The notes under the pieces are model-generated. The model searched no databases. It had not been told where the DNA came from and worked only from the letters and a program-made list of their open reading frames with translations. A stretch of 64,000 nt of DNA from Candidatus Rifleibacteriota bacterium (lineage in GTDB: Bacteria; Muiribacteriota; Ozemobacteria; Ozemobacterales; Ozemobacteraceae). Shown piece after piece: positions 14,799 through 23,291 of the stretch; the stretch's first letter is position 1, and each line of letters begins with the position of its first letter. A program made the translations under genes and the position numbers. The stretch is taken from assembly GCA_012517355.1 (NCBI GenBank), contig JAAYVD010000086.1, forward strand, positions 62,001 to 126,000, in the 5' to 3' direction.

Positions 14799-16400
14799 AT
14801 GACCAGCCGTTCCGCCTGTCTCCTGATCATCACCCTGGCGCTCATCATCGCCGGCGTCCCGGCTTTTGCCGGGGCCCCCGCCGCCGAGGCCTTCCCCGAG
14901 GGCTTCCGTTGGGGAACCGTGGTCTCCGCCCACGCCGTCGAGGGCAACCACGTCAACGACTGGAGCCTGTGGGAGGCGCAGCCTGGAAAGATCGCCGACG
15001 GCTCGGTCAGCGGCGCCGCCTGCAACCATTGGGAACTCCATCCCGAAGACGTGGCCTGGATGAAGAAGCTCGGCCAGAACGCCGCCCTCGTCTCCCTCGA
15101 ATGGAGCCGCCTGCAACCCGCCAAGGGCCCCCTCGACCCCGCCGCCGTGGCCAACTACCGGGCCCGCTTCGCCGCCATGCGCCAGCAGGGCATCGTGCCC
15201 ATCGTCATCCTGTGGGACCGCACCCTGCCGCAATGGGTGGCGGCCTACGGCGGCCTGCTGATGCCCGCCGTCATCACCGACTTCCAGGATTTCGCGGGCC
15301 TGTGCGCCACCGCTTTCGGCGACCTGGTCGACCACTGGGTGACCCTGCGCGACCCCAACGGGTTCGCGGCGGGCGCCTTCCGGGAAGGCCGGTTCCCCCC
15401 CGGCATGAAGGATCTCAAGTTCTACGGGCTCGGCCTCGTCAACCTGCTGGGCATGCACCGCGGGGCCTGGCAGGCCCTCAAGGCGAAAGACCAGGTCTCC
15501 CCCACCGGCGTGCCGCCCGCCCAGGTCGGCCTGCTGGTCAGCATGAAGTGGGTGCGGCCGCACCGCCCCGGCAACCCGATGGACGTGTCGCTGGCCCGGA
15601 CCGCCGACCTGATGGGCTGCTGGTCGTTCCTCGACGCCGTCATGAAGGGCGACCTGCTCGAAGCCAACCCCGGCACCCCGGGGCCCCAGGGCCCGAAGGG
15701 GAAGGGCCTGCCCAACGTGGCCGCCACCGGCGTGTTGAACGGCGATCCGAAGGGCGTTCCCGAAGCCCCGCCCCAGGCGCCGCCCCCCTCCTATGACAAG
15801 CGCCGGGCCGACTTCGTGTTCGTCGCCTACCGCGGCCTCGACGAGGTCAAGTTCAACGTCCTGCAGGCGCTCTGCACCGAAAAGGTCGTCCCCGCCGGCG
15901 CCGTCCTCGACGACGAAGGCCAGGTGGTCTTCGCCGACGGCCTGACCTCGCTCCTGCTCTCCTTGCGCAAGTATCCCGTGCCGGTCTTCGCCGTCGTGGG
16001 CATCGCCGACGCCGGCGGCCAGAAACGCGCCGCCTTCCTCAGCGACCACGCCCGGCAGGCCCGGGCCGCCATCGCCCAGGGCGCCAACCTGCGCGGGTTC
16101 TTCTACGACGGCCTGCTCGCCGGCTTCGAATACGACCGCGGGTTCGCCCTCAAGAAGGGCCTGCTCAACGTCAACCTTAAGATCCAGGAACGCAGGCCCG
16201 CCCCCGGCGCCGAGGTCTTCCGCGGCCTGGCCCTCACCAACGGCGCCAGCGACGCCCCCCGCCGCATGCAGCGCCCCAAGGCCCCGGCCGCCGCCCCGGC
16301 CGAGCCGACCGCGCCGGCCGTCCCCGCCCCCCCGCCCTCCGATTCCACCCCGGCCGACCCCGAATCCCCTGCCCCCGTGGACAACGCCGCCAACCAGTGA
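14799..16400 (+). CDS. Secreted GH1-like glycosidase homologue lacking both catalytic glutamates
   Basis: A 533-residue exported protein (signal peptide about 1-27) with the glycoside hydrolase family 1 outline: FPEGFRWGT near the start, LWDRTLPQW in place of the usual LYHWDLP box, and RGFFYDGLLAGFEYDRGF in place of the GYFxWSLLDNFEW box. The acid/base motif TxNEP is TLRDP (D185) and the nucleophile motif TENG is ADAG (D404), so both catalytic Glu positions hold Asp. A normal hydrolase is unlikely; it may bind a glycan or have another activity. A Pro/Ala-rich tail follows about residue 490. It has its own promoter and appears monocistronic. Confidence 0.75.
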   Translation: MTSRSACLLIITLALIIAGVPAFAGAPAAEAFPEGFRWGTVVSAHAVEGNHVNDWSLWEAQPGKIADGSVSGAACNHWELHPEDVAWMKKLGQNAALVSLEWSRLQPAKGPLDPAAVANYRARFAAMRQQGIVPIVILWDRTLPQWVAAYGGLLMPAVITDFQDFAGLCATAFGDLVDHWVTLRDPNGFAAGAFREGRFPPGMKDLKFYGLGLVNLLGMHRGAWQALKAKDQVSPTGVPPAQVGLLVSMKWVRPHRPGNPMDVSLARTADLMGCWSFLDAVMKGDLLEANPGTPGPQGPKGKGLPNVAATGVLNGDPKGVPEAPPQAPPPSYDKRRADFVFVAYRGLDEVKFNVLQALCTEKVVPAGAVLDDEGQVVFADGLTSLLLSLRKYPVPVFAVVGIADAGGQKRAAFLSDHARQARAAIAQGANLRGFFYDGLLAGFEYDRGFALKKGLLNVNLKIQERRPAPGAEVFRGLALTNGASDAPRRMQRPKAPAAAPAEPTAPAVPAPPPSDSTPADPESPAPVDNAANQ

Positions 16401-16464
16401 ATTTCGGGGACACATGACCAAATTGTGGAAAATCTGACCAATCAAGTCATGTGTCCCTGAAATT
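16400..16464. repeat. Imperfect inverted repeat, MITE/REP-like
   Basis: Arms AATTTCGGGGACACATGAC (16400-16418) and GTCATGTGTCCCTGAAATT (16446-16464) are reverse complements with one mismatch around a 27-base AT-rich loop. GGGGACAC-type inverted repeats are often tied to REP-associated (RAYT) transposases; no transposase gene is nearby. The left arm starts on the last base of the GH1-like gene's stop codon. Confidence 0.6.
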
Positions 16465-16483
16465 CCCGACCTGAATCTTCCCC

Positions 16484-16513
16484 CGAAGGGGCGGGCTCTT
16501 GCCCGCCCCTTCG
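16484..16513. terminator. Hairpin, putative terminator of the GH1-like gene
   Basis: CGAAGGGGCGGGC, loop TCTT and GCCCGCCCCTTCG form a perfect 13-bp stem. There is no T run after it, so it may also be a general REP-like hairpin. Confidence 0.5.
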
Positions 16514-16626
16514 TCCATCCGGGCGACCGCCCGGGAAACCTGCCGACCCTGGCAGGGGTTCGTCTCCTGGGCAGAACCATCCTCTCCGGGCCTTCCCGAC
16601 GGCTCTCGGCGGGCGGCGGGCGGTTG

Positions 16627-16635
16627 TGGTATATT
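16627..16635 (+). promoter_or_regulatory. Extended -10 promoter of the dehydrogenase operon
   Basis: TGGTATATT matches an extended -10 (TGn plus TATATT). It lies 58 bases before the first ATG of the five-gene operon; an AAGGAGGA ribosome site precedes that ATG. Confidence 0.45.
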
Positions 16636-16693
16636 GGCGCCGCGCCGCCGGCCCAGGCGGGATTTCATGGCAGGGTTGCCAAGGAGGAAAGGG

Positions 16694-17008
16694 ATGAGCC
16701 TGCGAATCGAGGAACATCCGATCCTGACCTTCAAGAAGGGCAAGAAGGTCCAGTTCACGCTCGACGGGAAGAAGATGGAAGGGTTCGAGGGCGAGCCCAT
16801 CGCCGCCGCCCTGCACGCGGCCGGGGTCCGGCTCCTGCGACACAGCCCGCACAAGGACCGGCCGCGGGGCTTCTTCTGCGCCATCGGACGCTGTTCCAGT
16901 TGCATGATGGAAGTCAACGGCGAGGTCAACACCATGACCTGCATCACGCCTCTCGAGGCCGGGATGGTGGTGACCACCCAGAAAGGCCATGGGGTGATCA
17001 AACCATGA
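16694..17008 (+). CDS. Small (2Fe-2S) subunit of a proline/amino-acid dehydrogenase complex
   Basis: A 104-residue ferredoxin-fold protein of the small-subunit type seen in HcnA-, opine- and proline-dehydrogenase complexes. The cysteines CAIGRCSSC and a later C (MTCITPL) match the pattern C-x4-C-x2-C...C for one [2Fe-2S] centre. It would relay electrons from the flavin subunits. It is first in a tightly packed operon: its TGA overlaps the next ATG. No signal peptide, so cytoplasmic or associated with the inner membrane from inside. Confidence 0.85.
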   Translation: MSLRIEEHPILTFKKGKKVQFTLDGKKMEGFEGEPIAAALHAAGVRLLRHSPHKDRPRGFFCAIGRCSSCMMEVNGEVNTMTCITPLEAGMVVTTQKGHGVIKP

Positions 17009-18108
17009 GCCGCCACACCGAGATCTTCGTGGTCGGCGGCGGCCCCGCCGGCCTGTCCGCCGCCGTGGTGGCCGCCCAGCTGGGCGGCAAGGTCCTGCTG
17101 GTCGACGACAACCCCGTCCTCGGGGGCCAGCTGATCAAGCAGACCCACCGGTTCTTCGGCAGCAGTGCCCGTGACGCGGGCATCCGCGGCATCTCGATCG
17201 CTGACAAACTTTTTGAAGAAGTACAAGGTCTGAAGAAGAACCTCCACGTCCTGCTCAACACCTCCGCCGTCGGCTTCTACGGCGAGGGGGAGGCGGGGAT
17301 CCTGTCGCCCGAGCGGTACGAGAAGGTGACCTACGACCGCGTCGTGGTCGGCACCGGGGCCGTCGAGAACAGCCTGGCCTTCGAGAACAACGACCTGCCC
17401 GGCATCTACGGGGCGGGAGCGGTGCAGACCCTGATGAACGTCCACGGCATCCGGCCCGGGCAGAAGATCCTGATGATCGGGTCCGGCAACATCGGCCTGA
17501 TCGTCAGCTACCAGCTGATCCAGGCCGGGGTCGAGGTGGTCGGGGTGGTCGAGGCGATGCCCACCATCGGCGGCTACCTGGTCCATGCCAGCAAGATCCG
17601 GCGGCTGGGTGTCCCGATCATGACCGGCCACACGATCGTCAGCGCCCTGGGCGAAACGGGGGTCACCGGGGCCCTCCTGTGCCGGGTCGATGACAAGTAC
17701 GCGCGCATTCCCAACACCGATGTCGAGGTCGCGTGCGACTGCATCTGCCTCGCCGTCGGGTTGTCCCCCCTCATCGACCTGTTCCAGCAGGCCGACTGCC
17801 GCATGGTCTACGTCCCCGAACTGGGCGGGCTGGTGCCCCTCCACGATGGGAACATGCGCACCACCAATCCCCGCGTCTACGTGGCAGGCGACGCCTCGGG
17901 CATCGAAGAGGCCACCACCGCCATCCTCGGCGGCCGCATCGCCGGGGCCCGGGCCTACGAAAGCGTCCACGGCCCCTCGGACGCGGCCAAAAAGATCGTC
18001 GACGACGCCAACGCCGAACTGAAATCGCTCCGCTCGGGCTCGACCGGGGACCGCATCCGGTGGGGCCGCGAACGCCTTTCCCAGGAGATGCCGCATGCTG
18101 ATCAATGA
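17005..18108 (+). CDS. FAD/NAD(P)-binding oxidoreductase, alpha-type subunit of the dehydrogenase complex
   Basis: A 367-residue flavoprotein with an N-terminal dinucleotide-binding motif VGGGPAG (about 9-15) and a second GSGNIG motif (about 160-165), a layout typical of pyridine nucleotide-disulphide oxidoreductase-like alpha subunits (HcnB, archaeal proline dehydrogenase alpha). The C-terminal VYVAGDASG motif completes the FAD site. It overlaps the preceding gene by 4 bases and the following one by 14. The probable role is to move electrons between the substrate-oxidising flavin subunit and the Fe-S subunits. Confidence 0.88.
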   Translation: MSRHTEIFVVGGGPAGLSAAVVAAQLGGKVLLVDDNPVLGGQLIKQTHRFFGSSARDAGIRGISIADKLFEEVQGLKKNLHVLLNTSAVGFYGEGEAGILSPERYEKVTYDRVVVGTGAVENSLAFENNDLPGIYGAGAVQTLMNVHGIRPGQKILMIGSGNIGLIVSYQLIQAGVEVVGVVEAMPTIGGYLVHASKIRRLGVPIMTGHTIVSALGETGVTGALLCRVDDKYARIPNTDVEVACDCICLAVGLSPLIDLFQQADCRMVYVPELGGLVPLHDGNMRTTNPRVYVAGDASGIEEATTAILGGRIAGARAYESVHGPSDAAKKIVDDANAELKSLRSGSTGDRIRWGRERLSQEMPHADQ

Positions 18109-18598
18109 CGGAATCATCGCTCCCGCCGAACTCGCCGCCATCCTTCCCCCAGAAGACCGGCTGAAGAAGGGCCCGGTGGCCATCGTCGAATGCCTCCAGG
18201 ACATCCCCTGCGACCCCTGCGTGTCGGCCTGCCCGCGCAAGGCCATCTCCATGAAGGAAGGCATCACCGACAAGCCCCACCTCGACCCCGCCGTCTGCAA
18301 CGGCTGCACGCTCTGCGTGGCCAGTTGCCCCGGCCTGGCCATCTTCGTGGTCAACCTGGCCCACGCCGCCCGCGCCGCCACCGTGACCCTGCCCTACGAG
18401 ATGCTGCCGGTGCCGAAGGAGGGGGGGATCGTCCAGGCCCTCGACCGGGCCGGCAAGGCGATCTGCGAGGCCAAGGTCCTGAAGGTCATGAAGAACAAGA
18501 AATACGACCGCACCCTCACGGTCACCATCGAGGTGCCGAAGGAGCAGGCCATGAACGCCCGGGCCATCCGGGTCGCCCAGAAAGGGGGCAAGGCATGA
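18095..18598 (+). CDS. 4Fe-4S ferredoxin-type subunit of the dehydrogenase complex
   Basis: A 167-residue iron-sulphur protein. Cysteines are arranged CDPCVSACPRKAI and CNGCTLCVASCPG, consistent with two ferredoxin-like clusters, although the first group lacks one typical spacing. The C-terminal half (about 90-167) is not recognised. It overlaps both neighbours and so is almost surely translated in step with them. It corresponds in position to the small Fe-S subunits of multi-subunit proline dehydrogenases of Thermococcales; substrate specificity cannot be read from this subunit. Confidence 0.82.
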   Translation: MLINDGIIAPAELAAILPPEDRLKKGPVAIVECLQDIPCDPCVSACPRKAISMKEGITDKPHLDPAVCNGCTLCVASCPGLAIFVVNLAHAARAATVTLPYEMLPVPKEGGIVQALDRAGKAICEAKVLKVMKNKKYDRTLTVTIEVPKEQAMNARAIRVAQKGGKA

Positions 18599-18909
18599 AG
18601 ATCGTCTGCCGTTGTCAGGACGTCACCGAAGAGGAGGTGGTGGCCGCCCTCCGCCAGGGAGCCACGACCATCGACGAGATCAAGCGCCTGGTCCGCGCCG
18701 GCATGGGGCCCTGCCAGGGCCGCACCTGCCGCCGCCTGGTGTCACAGATCATCGCCCGGGAACTGAAGGAACCGATGGCCCAGGTCTTCCCGCCCACCTT
18801 CCGCCCGCCCAACCGGCCGGTGCCGTTCAAGCTGGTCATGGCGGAATACGAACGCCAGGAGGCCGACGAACGCAAGAAGGCCGCCAAGGCCAAGGGAGGG
18901 AAGAAATGA
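18595..18909 (+). CDS. BFD-like [2Fe-2S] subunit
   Basis: A 104-residue protein with an N-terminal bacterioferritin-associated-ferredoxin-like domain: CRC near residue 5 and CQGRTC near residue 40 supply four cysteines in the CxC...CxxxxC pattern. The charged C-terminal tail is Lys-rich. In HcnB/opine oxidase families this domain is often fused to the alpha subunit; here it is a separate gene between the 4Fe-4S subunit and the DAO-type subunit, with 4-base overlaps on both sides. Confidence 0.85.
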   Translation: MKIVCRCQDVTEEEVVAALRQGATTIDEIKRLVRAGMGPCQGRTCRRLVSQIIARELKEPMAQVFPPTFRPPNRPVPFKLVMAEYERQEADERKKAAKAKGGKK

Positions 18910-20048
18910 AGACCCGCTTCGACGCCATCATCATCGGCGGGGGCATCCTCGGCGTCTCGATCGCCTATGAACTGGCCAAGGCCGGCCTGAAGAACATCTG
19001 CGTGCTCGAGCGCCACTACCTCGCCAGCGGCTCGACCGGCCGCTGCGGCGGCGGGTTCCGCCAGCAGTGGAGCACCGAGCCCAACACCCGCCTCGCCATG
19101 GCCTCGGTCAAACGGCTCGAGGGGATCGAGGCCGAACTGGGCTACCAGACCGAGTTCTTCCAGGGCGGCTACCTGATCGTCGCCCACTCCGACGAGGAGG
19201 TGGCCCAGTTCAGGAAGAACGTGGCCATGCAGCAACGCCTCGGCCTCGACGTCAAGATGGTCGGCCCCGACCAGGCCCGCGAGATCGTCCCCCACCTCGA
19301 CGTCAGCAAGATCAAGATGGCCACCTGGTGCCCGACCGACGGCCATATCAGTCCCTTCCTGCTCACCCAGGCCTACGCCAACGCCGCCAAGCGCCTCGGT
19401 GCCGAGATCCATCTCTGGACCACCGTCACCGGCCTGATGAAGAAGAGCAACACCTTCTTCGTCATGACCGACAAGGGGCCTTACGAGTGCAACCTGCTGT
19501 TCAACTGCGCCGGAAGCTTCGCCCGCACCATCGGCAGCATGATCAATGTCGACATCCCGGTCGACCCCTACCGGCACGAGATCCTGGTCACCGAACCCGT
19601 CGAGCGCCTCTGGAACCCGATGGTCATCAGCTTCGGGATCGGCCTGTATACCCGCCAGGAAAAGAACGGCGGCGTGGTCATGGGCATGGGCGACCCCAAC
19701 GAGCCGGTCGGCACCTGCGTCGGCAGCTCGATGCACTTCATGTACGAGATGAGCCGCCGCTTCACCACCCTGTTCCCCAAGCTGGCCGGGCTGCGCATCG
19801 TCCGGCAGTGGGCCGGCCTCTACGAGATGACCGCCGACGCCCAGCCGATCCTGGGCCCCGTCGACGAGGTCGAGAACTTCTACCAGGCCAGCGGCTTCTC
19901 CGGCCACGGCCTGATGCTCGCCCCGGCCGTCAGCCAGCTGATGGCCGAACAGGTCACCACCGGCAGGACCTCCATCCCCATCGACGACCTGCACGTGCGC
20001 CGCCTGCGCGGCGCCCAGGCCGTCCACCGGGAGAAATCGGTGGTCTGA
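18906..20048 (+). CDS. DAO-family FAD-dependent dehydrogenase (catalytic beta-type subunit)
   Basis: A 380-residue flavoenzyme of the D-amino-acid oxidase/sarcosine oxidase/proline dehydrogenase beta family. The N-terminal GGGILG motif (about 11-16) binds FAD; GSTGRCGGGFRQQWST and the late ASGFSGHGLMLAP are family hallmarks. It is the probable substrate-oxidising subunit acting on a secondary or cyclic amino acid such as proline, sarcosine or an opine. It closes the five-gene operon and is followed by a terminator. The enzyme name is left open because family members differ in substrate. Confidence 0.88.
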   Translation: MKTRFDAIIIGGGILGVSIAYELAKAGLKNICVLERHYLASGSTGRCGGGFRQQWSTEPNTRLAMASVKRLEGIEAELGYQTEFFQGGYLIVAHSDEEVAQFRKNVAMQQRLGLDVKMVGPDQAREIVPHLDVSKIKMATWCPTDGHISPFLLTQAYANAAKRLGAEIHLWTTVTGLMKKSNTFFVMTDKGPYECNLLFNCAGSFARTIGSMINVDIPVDPYRHEILVTEPVERLWNPMVISFGIGLYTRQEKNGGVVMGMGDPNEPVGTCVGSSMHFMYEMSRRFTTLFPKLAGLRIVRQWAGLYEMTADAQPILGPVDEVENFYQASGFSGHGLMLAPAVSQLMAEQVTTGRTSIPIDDLHVRRLRGAQAVHREKSVV

Positions 20049-20076
20049 ACCTCGCCCCGTTCCCGCGTCATCGCAG

Positions 20077-20100
20077 CCTCCGCCGGCCTCCCGGCGGAGG
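20077..20100 (+). terminator. Terminator of the dehydrogenase operon
   Basis: CCTCCGCCGG, loop CCTC and CCGGCGGAGG form a perfect 10-bp stem 28 bases after the last stop, followed by TTCGGCCTTT. Confidence 0.7.
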
Positions 20101-20201
20101 TTCGGCCTTTCGGGAACGCCTGCTTTCCCCAATCCTCGCCGGCGACCCGCGGAGAGAGGTCATGGAATCGTGGGCCTTCCCAGGGAGGGGGGAGCATCTT
20201 G

Positions 20202-20207
20202 TATAAT
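20202..20207 (+). promoter_or_regulatory. -10 box of the secreted zinc protease gene
   Basis: Perfect TATAAT 37 bases before the ATG; no convincing -35. An AAGGGAGGG ribosome site lies at about 20231-20239. Confidence 0.5.
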
Positions 20208-20244
20208 GGTAATCCAATCACACACACCACAAGGGAGGGAACCC

Positions 20245-22026
20245 ATGCGCACGTTGCTCCGATTTTTTGCCATCCCCCTGGTCACCGTCGGCCTGCTGGC
20301 CGGGTCGGCGCTCGCCCGGCCGCCCGCCACCGCCATCTCCACCGATGGCGACCCCCTCACGGATGACCCCATCGCCATGTGCGTCCCGGTCACCCAGGGC
20401 AAGGGCAGCTTCTTCGGCAACATCCTGGGCAGCATGCTCAACCTGCCCAAAACGGTGAAGATCAACGAGATCGGCTTTTTGTTCAACGCCCTCTCGATGG
20501 AGGCCTTCCAGGCCACCCCCGACCAGCCGGGCAGCTTCCACAGCAAGGTCGTCCTGCCCTACCTGAAGAACAGCAAGGAACTGGCCGACTCCCTCAAACT
20601 GCGACGCACCGCCCGCCAGATCAAGTTCCAGGTGGTCAGCAACGAGATGAAGAAGGTGAAGGAGCTGACCGACGACCAGAAGAAAGCCCTGCTCGGCTAC
20701 CTGTCGCAGCAGGTCGGGGCACCCATCGTCATCCTGGCGAAATCCCCGCTGCCGTCGTTCCTGCCCGAGCCCGGCCCCTGCATGATCCCGATCGGCATCG
20801 AACGCGTCGACGCCAAGTCGGGCCAGCGCCTGGGGCTCGAGACCTCGGCCATCTGCGTGCTCGACATCGACGCCGAGGGCAAAAAGCTGTTCTCGGTGAA
20901 GGAAGCCATCGACAATGACACCCTCGACCTCGTGATCGCCCACGAGAACGGCCACGCCATCATGTTCGACATGTATGGCAAGAAGTTCTCCGAGATCGAG
21001 CGCATCTCCACCAACGGCCACGACACCCCCTACATCACTGACCAGGGCCTGGGCTACATCGAAGGGTGGGCCGAGGCGTTCGAAGCGGTCTACGGGCCCG
21101 CCAACCCCAAGCTGAAGGAAAAGGACCGCAAGAAGTACAACATCTCCGAGTTCCTGTTCGGCCGCCAGGACCCGGTCCGGCGCGAACGCTACATCTGGGC
21201 CCGCCCCACCGGCAAAAAGACCGGCATCCTGAAGAACGGCTCCCAGCTGATGGCCACCGAAGGCGTCATCGCCGGCCTGTTCTACGACCTGCTGACCAGC
21301 CGGGCCATCAACGCCCCCTTCGAGAAGTGCGTCACCGCCATGCTGGTCTTCCAGCCCCAGTCCTTCATGGATTTCGTCCGGGCCTGGGTGAAACTCTTCC
21401 CCGACGACAAGAAGACCCTCTACCGTGTCGTCCTCGAGAATACCAACTACGCCATCATGGACCGCCAGGCCATCGACCTGTATGCCGCCTCCTACCAGGC
21501 CAAGCTCGCCTTCGTGCAGAAGAAGGGCAGCAAGGAGGATTTCAGCAAGGCCAGGGCCGCCTACACCAGCTTCAAGGAAGACTTGTACAAAAAGGCCATG
21601 AGTGGTGACACCCTGTTCGCCAACGTCGGGCCGCAACTGTGGTTCACCGGCAAGCTGAAGCTCGAGGAGAAGAAGGCCGGCCTGTTCGACCTCAAAACCA
21701 AGATCGCCAAGAAGCTCGGCCAGGATCCCAACGTCTGGGAGTTCCGCCTCGACCTCAACACCGTCACCGCCAAGATGCTCAAGGCCATCGGGTTCGACGA
21801 GGCCACCGCCGAGAAGATCGTCACCGAGCGCCAGAAGCGCGGGTTCTTCACGGGTGAACCGGTCAAGCTGCTGGGCGAGACCGCCGGCCAGGAAGCCTTC
21901 GCCAAGGTGAAGAGCCAGACCGGCCTGGCCGCCTACACCCCCAAGGGCCCCACCCCGCCCGACACCGCCGCCAGCCTCCTCTGGCCCGAAGACATCGAGA
22001 AGCTCCCCGTGGCGGGAGAGAACTGA
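20245..22026 (+). CDS. Secreted HExxH metallopeptidase-like protein with ComEA-type helix-hairpin-helix tail
   Basis: A 593-residue exported protein (signal peptide about 1-24). HENGH (233-237) is a gluzincin-style zinc motif, and GWAEAFEAVYG about 40 residues later offers the third ligand Glu. The central region to about 430 is not assigned to a named family. Residues about 500-545 (LDLNTVTAKMLKAIGFDEATAEKIV...GFFTG) match ComEA/T2SK helix-hairpin-helix modules, which bind DNA non-specifically or mediate protein contacts. A secreted protease joined to such a module is unusual. It has its own promoter and a strong terminator. Confidence 0.75.
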   Translation: MRTLLRFFAIPLVTVGLLAGSALARPPATAISTDGDPLTDDPIAMCVPVTQGKGSFFGNILGSMLNLPKTVKINEIGFLFNALSMEAFQATPDQPGSFHSKVVLPYLKNSKELADSLKLRRTARQIKFQVVSNEMKKVKELTDDQKKALLGYLSQQVGAPIVILAKSPLPSFLPEPGPCMIPIGIERVDAKSGQRLGLETSAICVLDIDAEGKKLFSVKEAIDNDTLDLVIAHENGHAIMFDMYGKKFSEIERISTNGHDTPYITDQGLGYIEGWAEAFEAVYGPANPKLKEKDRKKYNISEFLFGRQDPVRRERYIWARPTGKKTGILKNGSQLMATEGVIAGLFYDLLTSRAINAPFEKCVTAMLVFQPQSFMDFVRAWVKLFPDDKKTLYRVVLENTNYAIMDRQAIDLYAASYQAKLAFVQKKGSKEDFSKARAAYTSFKEDLYKKAMSGDTLFANVGPQLWFTGKLKLEEKKAGLFDLKTKIAKKLGQDPNVWEFRLDLNTVTAKMLKAIGFDEATAEKIVTERQKRGFFTGEPVKLLGETAGQEAFAKVKSQTGLAAYTPKGPTPPDTAASLLWPEDIEKLPVAGEN

Positions 22027-22054
22027 CCCCCGACCGGTTCCAGGTCACCACGGA

Positions 22055-22083
22055 CGGGCGCCCCTCGCGGGCGCCCGTTTTTT
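22055..22083 (+). terminator. Rho-independent terminator
   Basis: CGGGCGCCC, loop CTCGC, GGGCGCCCG and six T residues (22078-22083): a textbook terminator for the protease gene. Its T run overlaps the stop codon of the convergent glycosyltransferase gene. Confidence 0.92.
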
Positions 22084-23201
22084 CATCTGCCAGCGGCCAG
22101 CACCCCGCGGAACGCCTCGAGGTGCAACCGCATCGTCCCCGGCCAGGAAAACCCGGCCGCCCGGGCCTGGGCCCGGGCCCGGCAGAGGGGGTCATCCCCC
22201 GCGGCGACGGCCTGCCGCAAGGCTTCCCCCAGCGAGACGATGTCGGGGAACCCGGCATACCACGCGGCGTCGCCGCACACCTCGGGCACCGGGCCCGACC
22301 GCCATGCCACCACGGGGCAGCCGCAGGACATGGCCTCGAGCGGGGTCATCCCGAAACTCTCGCACCAGGAAGGGAAGACCAGGGCCCTGGCATGGGCATA
22401 CCAGCCGGCCAGATCGGCATGGGGAACCGATCCCACGAACCGGATCCGCCCTTCCACCCCGGCCGCCCGGATCCGTTCCTGCAGGAACCGGAAGAAGCCC
22501 GCCTCGAACGGTTCCCCGACCGCCACCACCGGCGGCAGCCCGGGGTCGGCCTGCAGCGCTTCGACCAGGTATTCCAGGCCTTTGTAGACGTAGAAGTTCG
22601 ACACGAACAGCAGGTAGGGACCGGTCGGGGCGTCGGCCGGCCGGGGCCGGCCCGGGCCGAAGTCGGCAGGGCGCCCGTGGGGGATGACCCGGTGCGCGAG
22701 CCGCCCTTCCCGCCGCTCCAACAGCCGGCGCGACGACTCCGACAAGAAGAGCACCAGGTCCGCCCGGCGCACGGCGCGCACCGAAAGTCCCTCGAGCAGG
22801 AGCTGGCGCAGCGCCGCCCCTCGTCCCTCGTAGCGGGCGACCAGGCGCCGGACCCGCGGGTAGAAGGGGGCCACGTTCTGCAGCATCACGACGAGGGGAA
22901 CCGGCGGCACCAGGAAGGGAACGACGTTGGCGGGGCAGAACAGCAGGTCGGCCCCCGCTTTCGTCACCTGGTCCTTCAGTTCGCCGTTCTCCCACAGGAA
23001 CCGGCGCCAGGCCCCCTGGCCCACGGGGGCGATGGGCAGGAGCCGGCTGTTGGAGGGCTGGGGCGATGCCGGCCAGGTTTCGGGGACCGCGAACAGGAAT
23101 TCATCGCCGGGAGCCAGGGCGGGCAGCCACCGGATGAGTTCCTTCAGGTAGGTGACCCCGCCTCCCGAGACGGCGGACGAGGCATTGACGAAGATGCGCA
23201 T
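22083..23201 (-). CDS. GT4-family glycosyltransferase
   Basis: A 372-residue retaining GT-B glycosyltransferase that would transfer a sugar from a nucleotide donor, probably in surface polysaccharide synthesis at the cytoplasmic face of the membrane. It has an N-terminal glycine-rich SSAVSGGGVTYL segment, the central PYLLFVSNFYVYKGLEYLVEA start of the donor domain, and the ESFGMTPLE motif (E-x7-E) that binds the donor. Length is normal for the family. It is isolated from other polysaccharide genes, so acceptor and product are unknown. The ATG at 23201 gives the MRIFVNASS start typical of the family. Confidence 0.9.
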   Translation of the reverse strand: MRIFVNASSAVSGGGVTYLKELIRWLPALAPGDEFLFAVPETWPASPQPSNSRLLPIAPVGQGAWRRFLWENGELKDQVTKAGADLLFCPANVVPFLVPPVPLVVMLQNVAPFYPRVRRLVARYEGRGAALRQLLLEGLSVRAVRRADLVLFLSESSRRLLERREGRLAHRVIPHGRPADFGPGRPRPADAPTGPYLLFVSNFYVYKGLEYLVEALQADPGLPPVVAVGEPFEAGFFRFLQERIRAAGVEGRIRFVGSVPHADLAGWYAHARALVFPSWCESFGMTPLEAMSCGCPVVAWRSGPVPEVCGDAAWYAGFPDIVSLGEALRQAVAAGDDPLCRARAQARAAGFSWPGTMRLHLEAFRGVLAAGR

Positions 23202-23291
23202 GCAGGCTGGAGTGGAAGGCTTCCCGACCGGCCGGTCGTCACGGGCCTCCCGGCGGCCGGGGCAGGAGGGGCGACGGCAGGGGGAGAGGGT

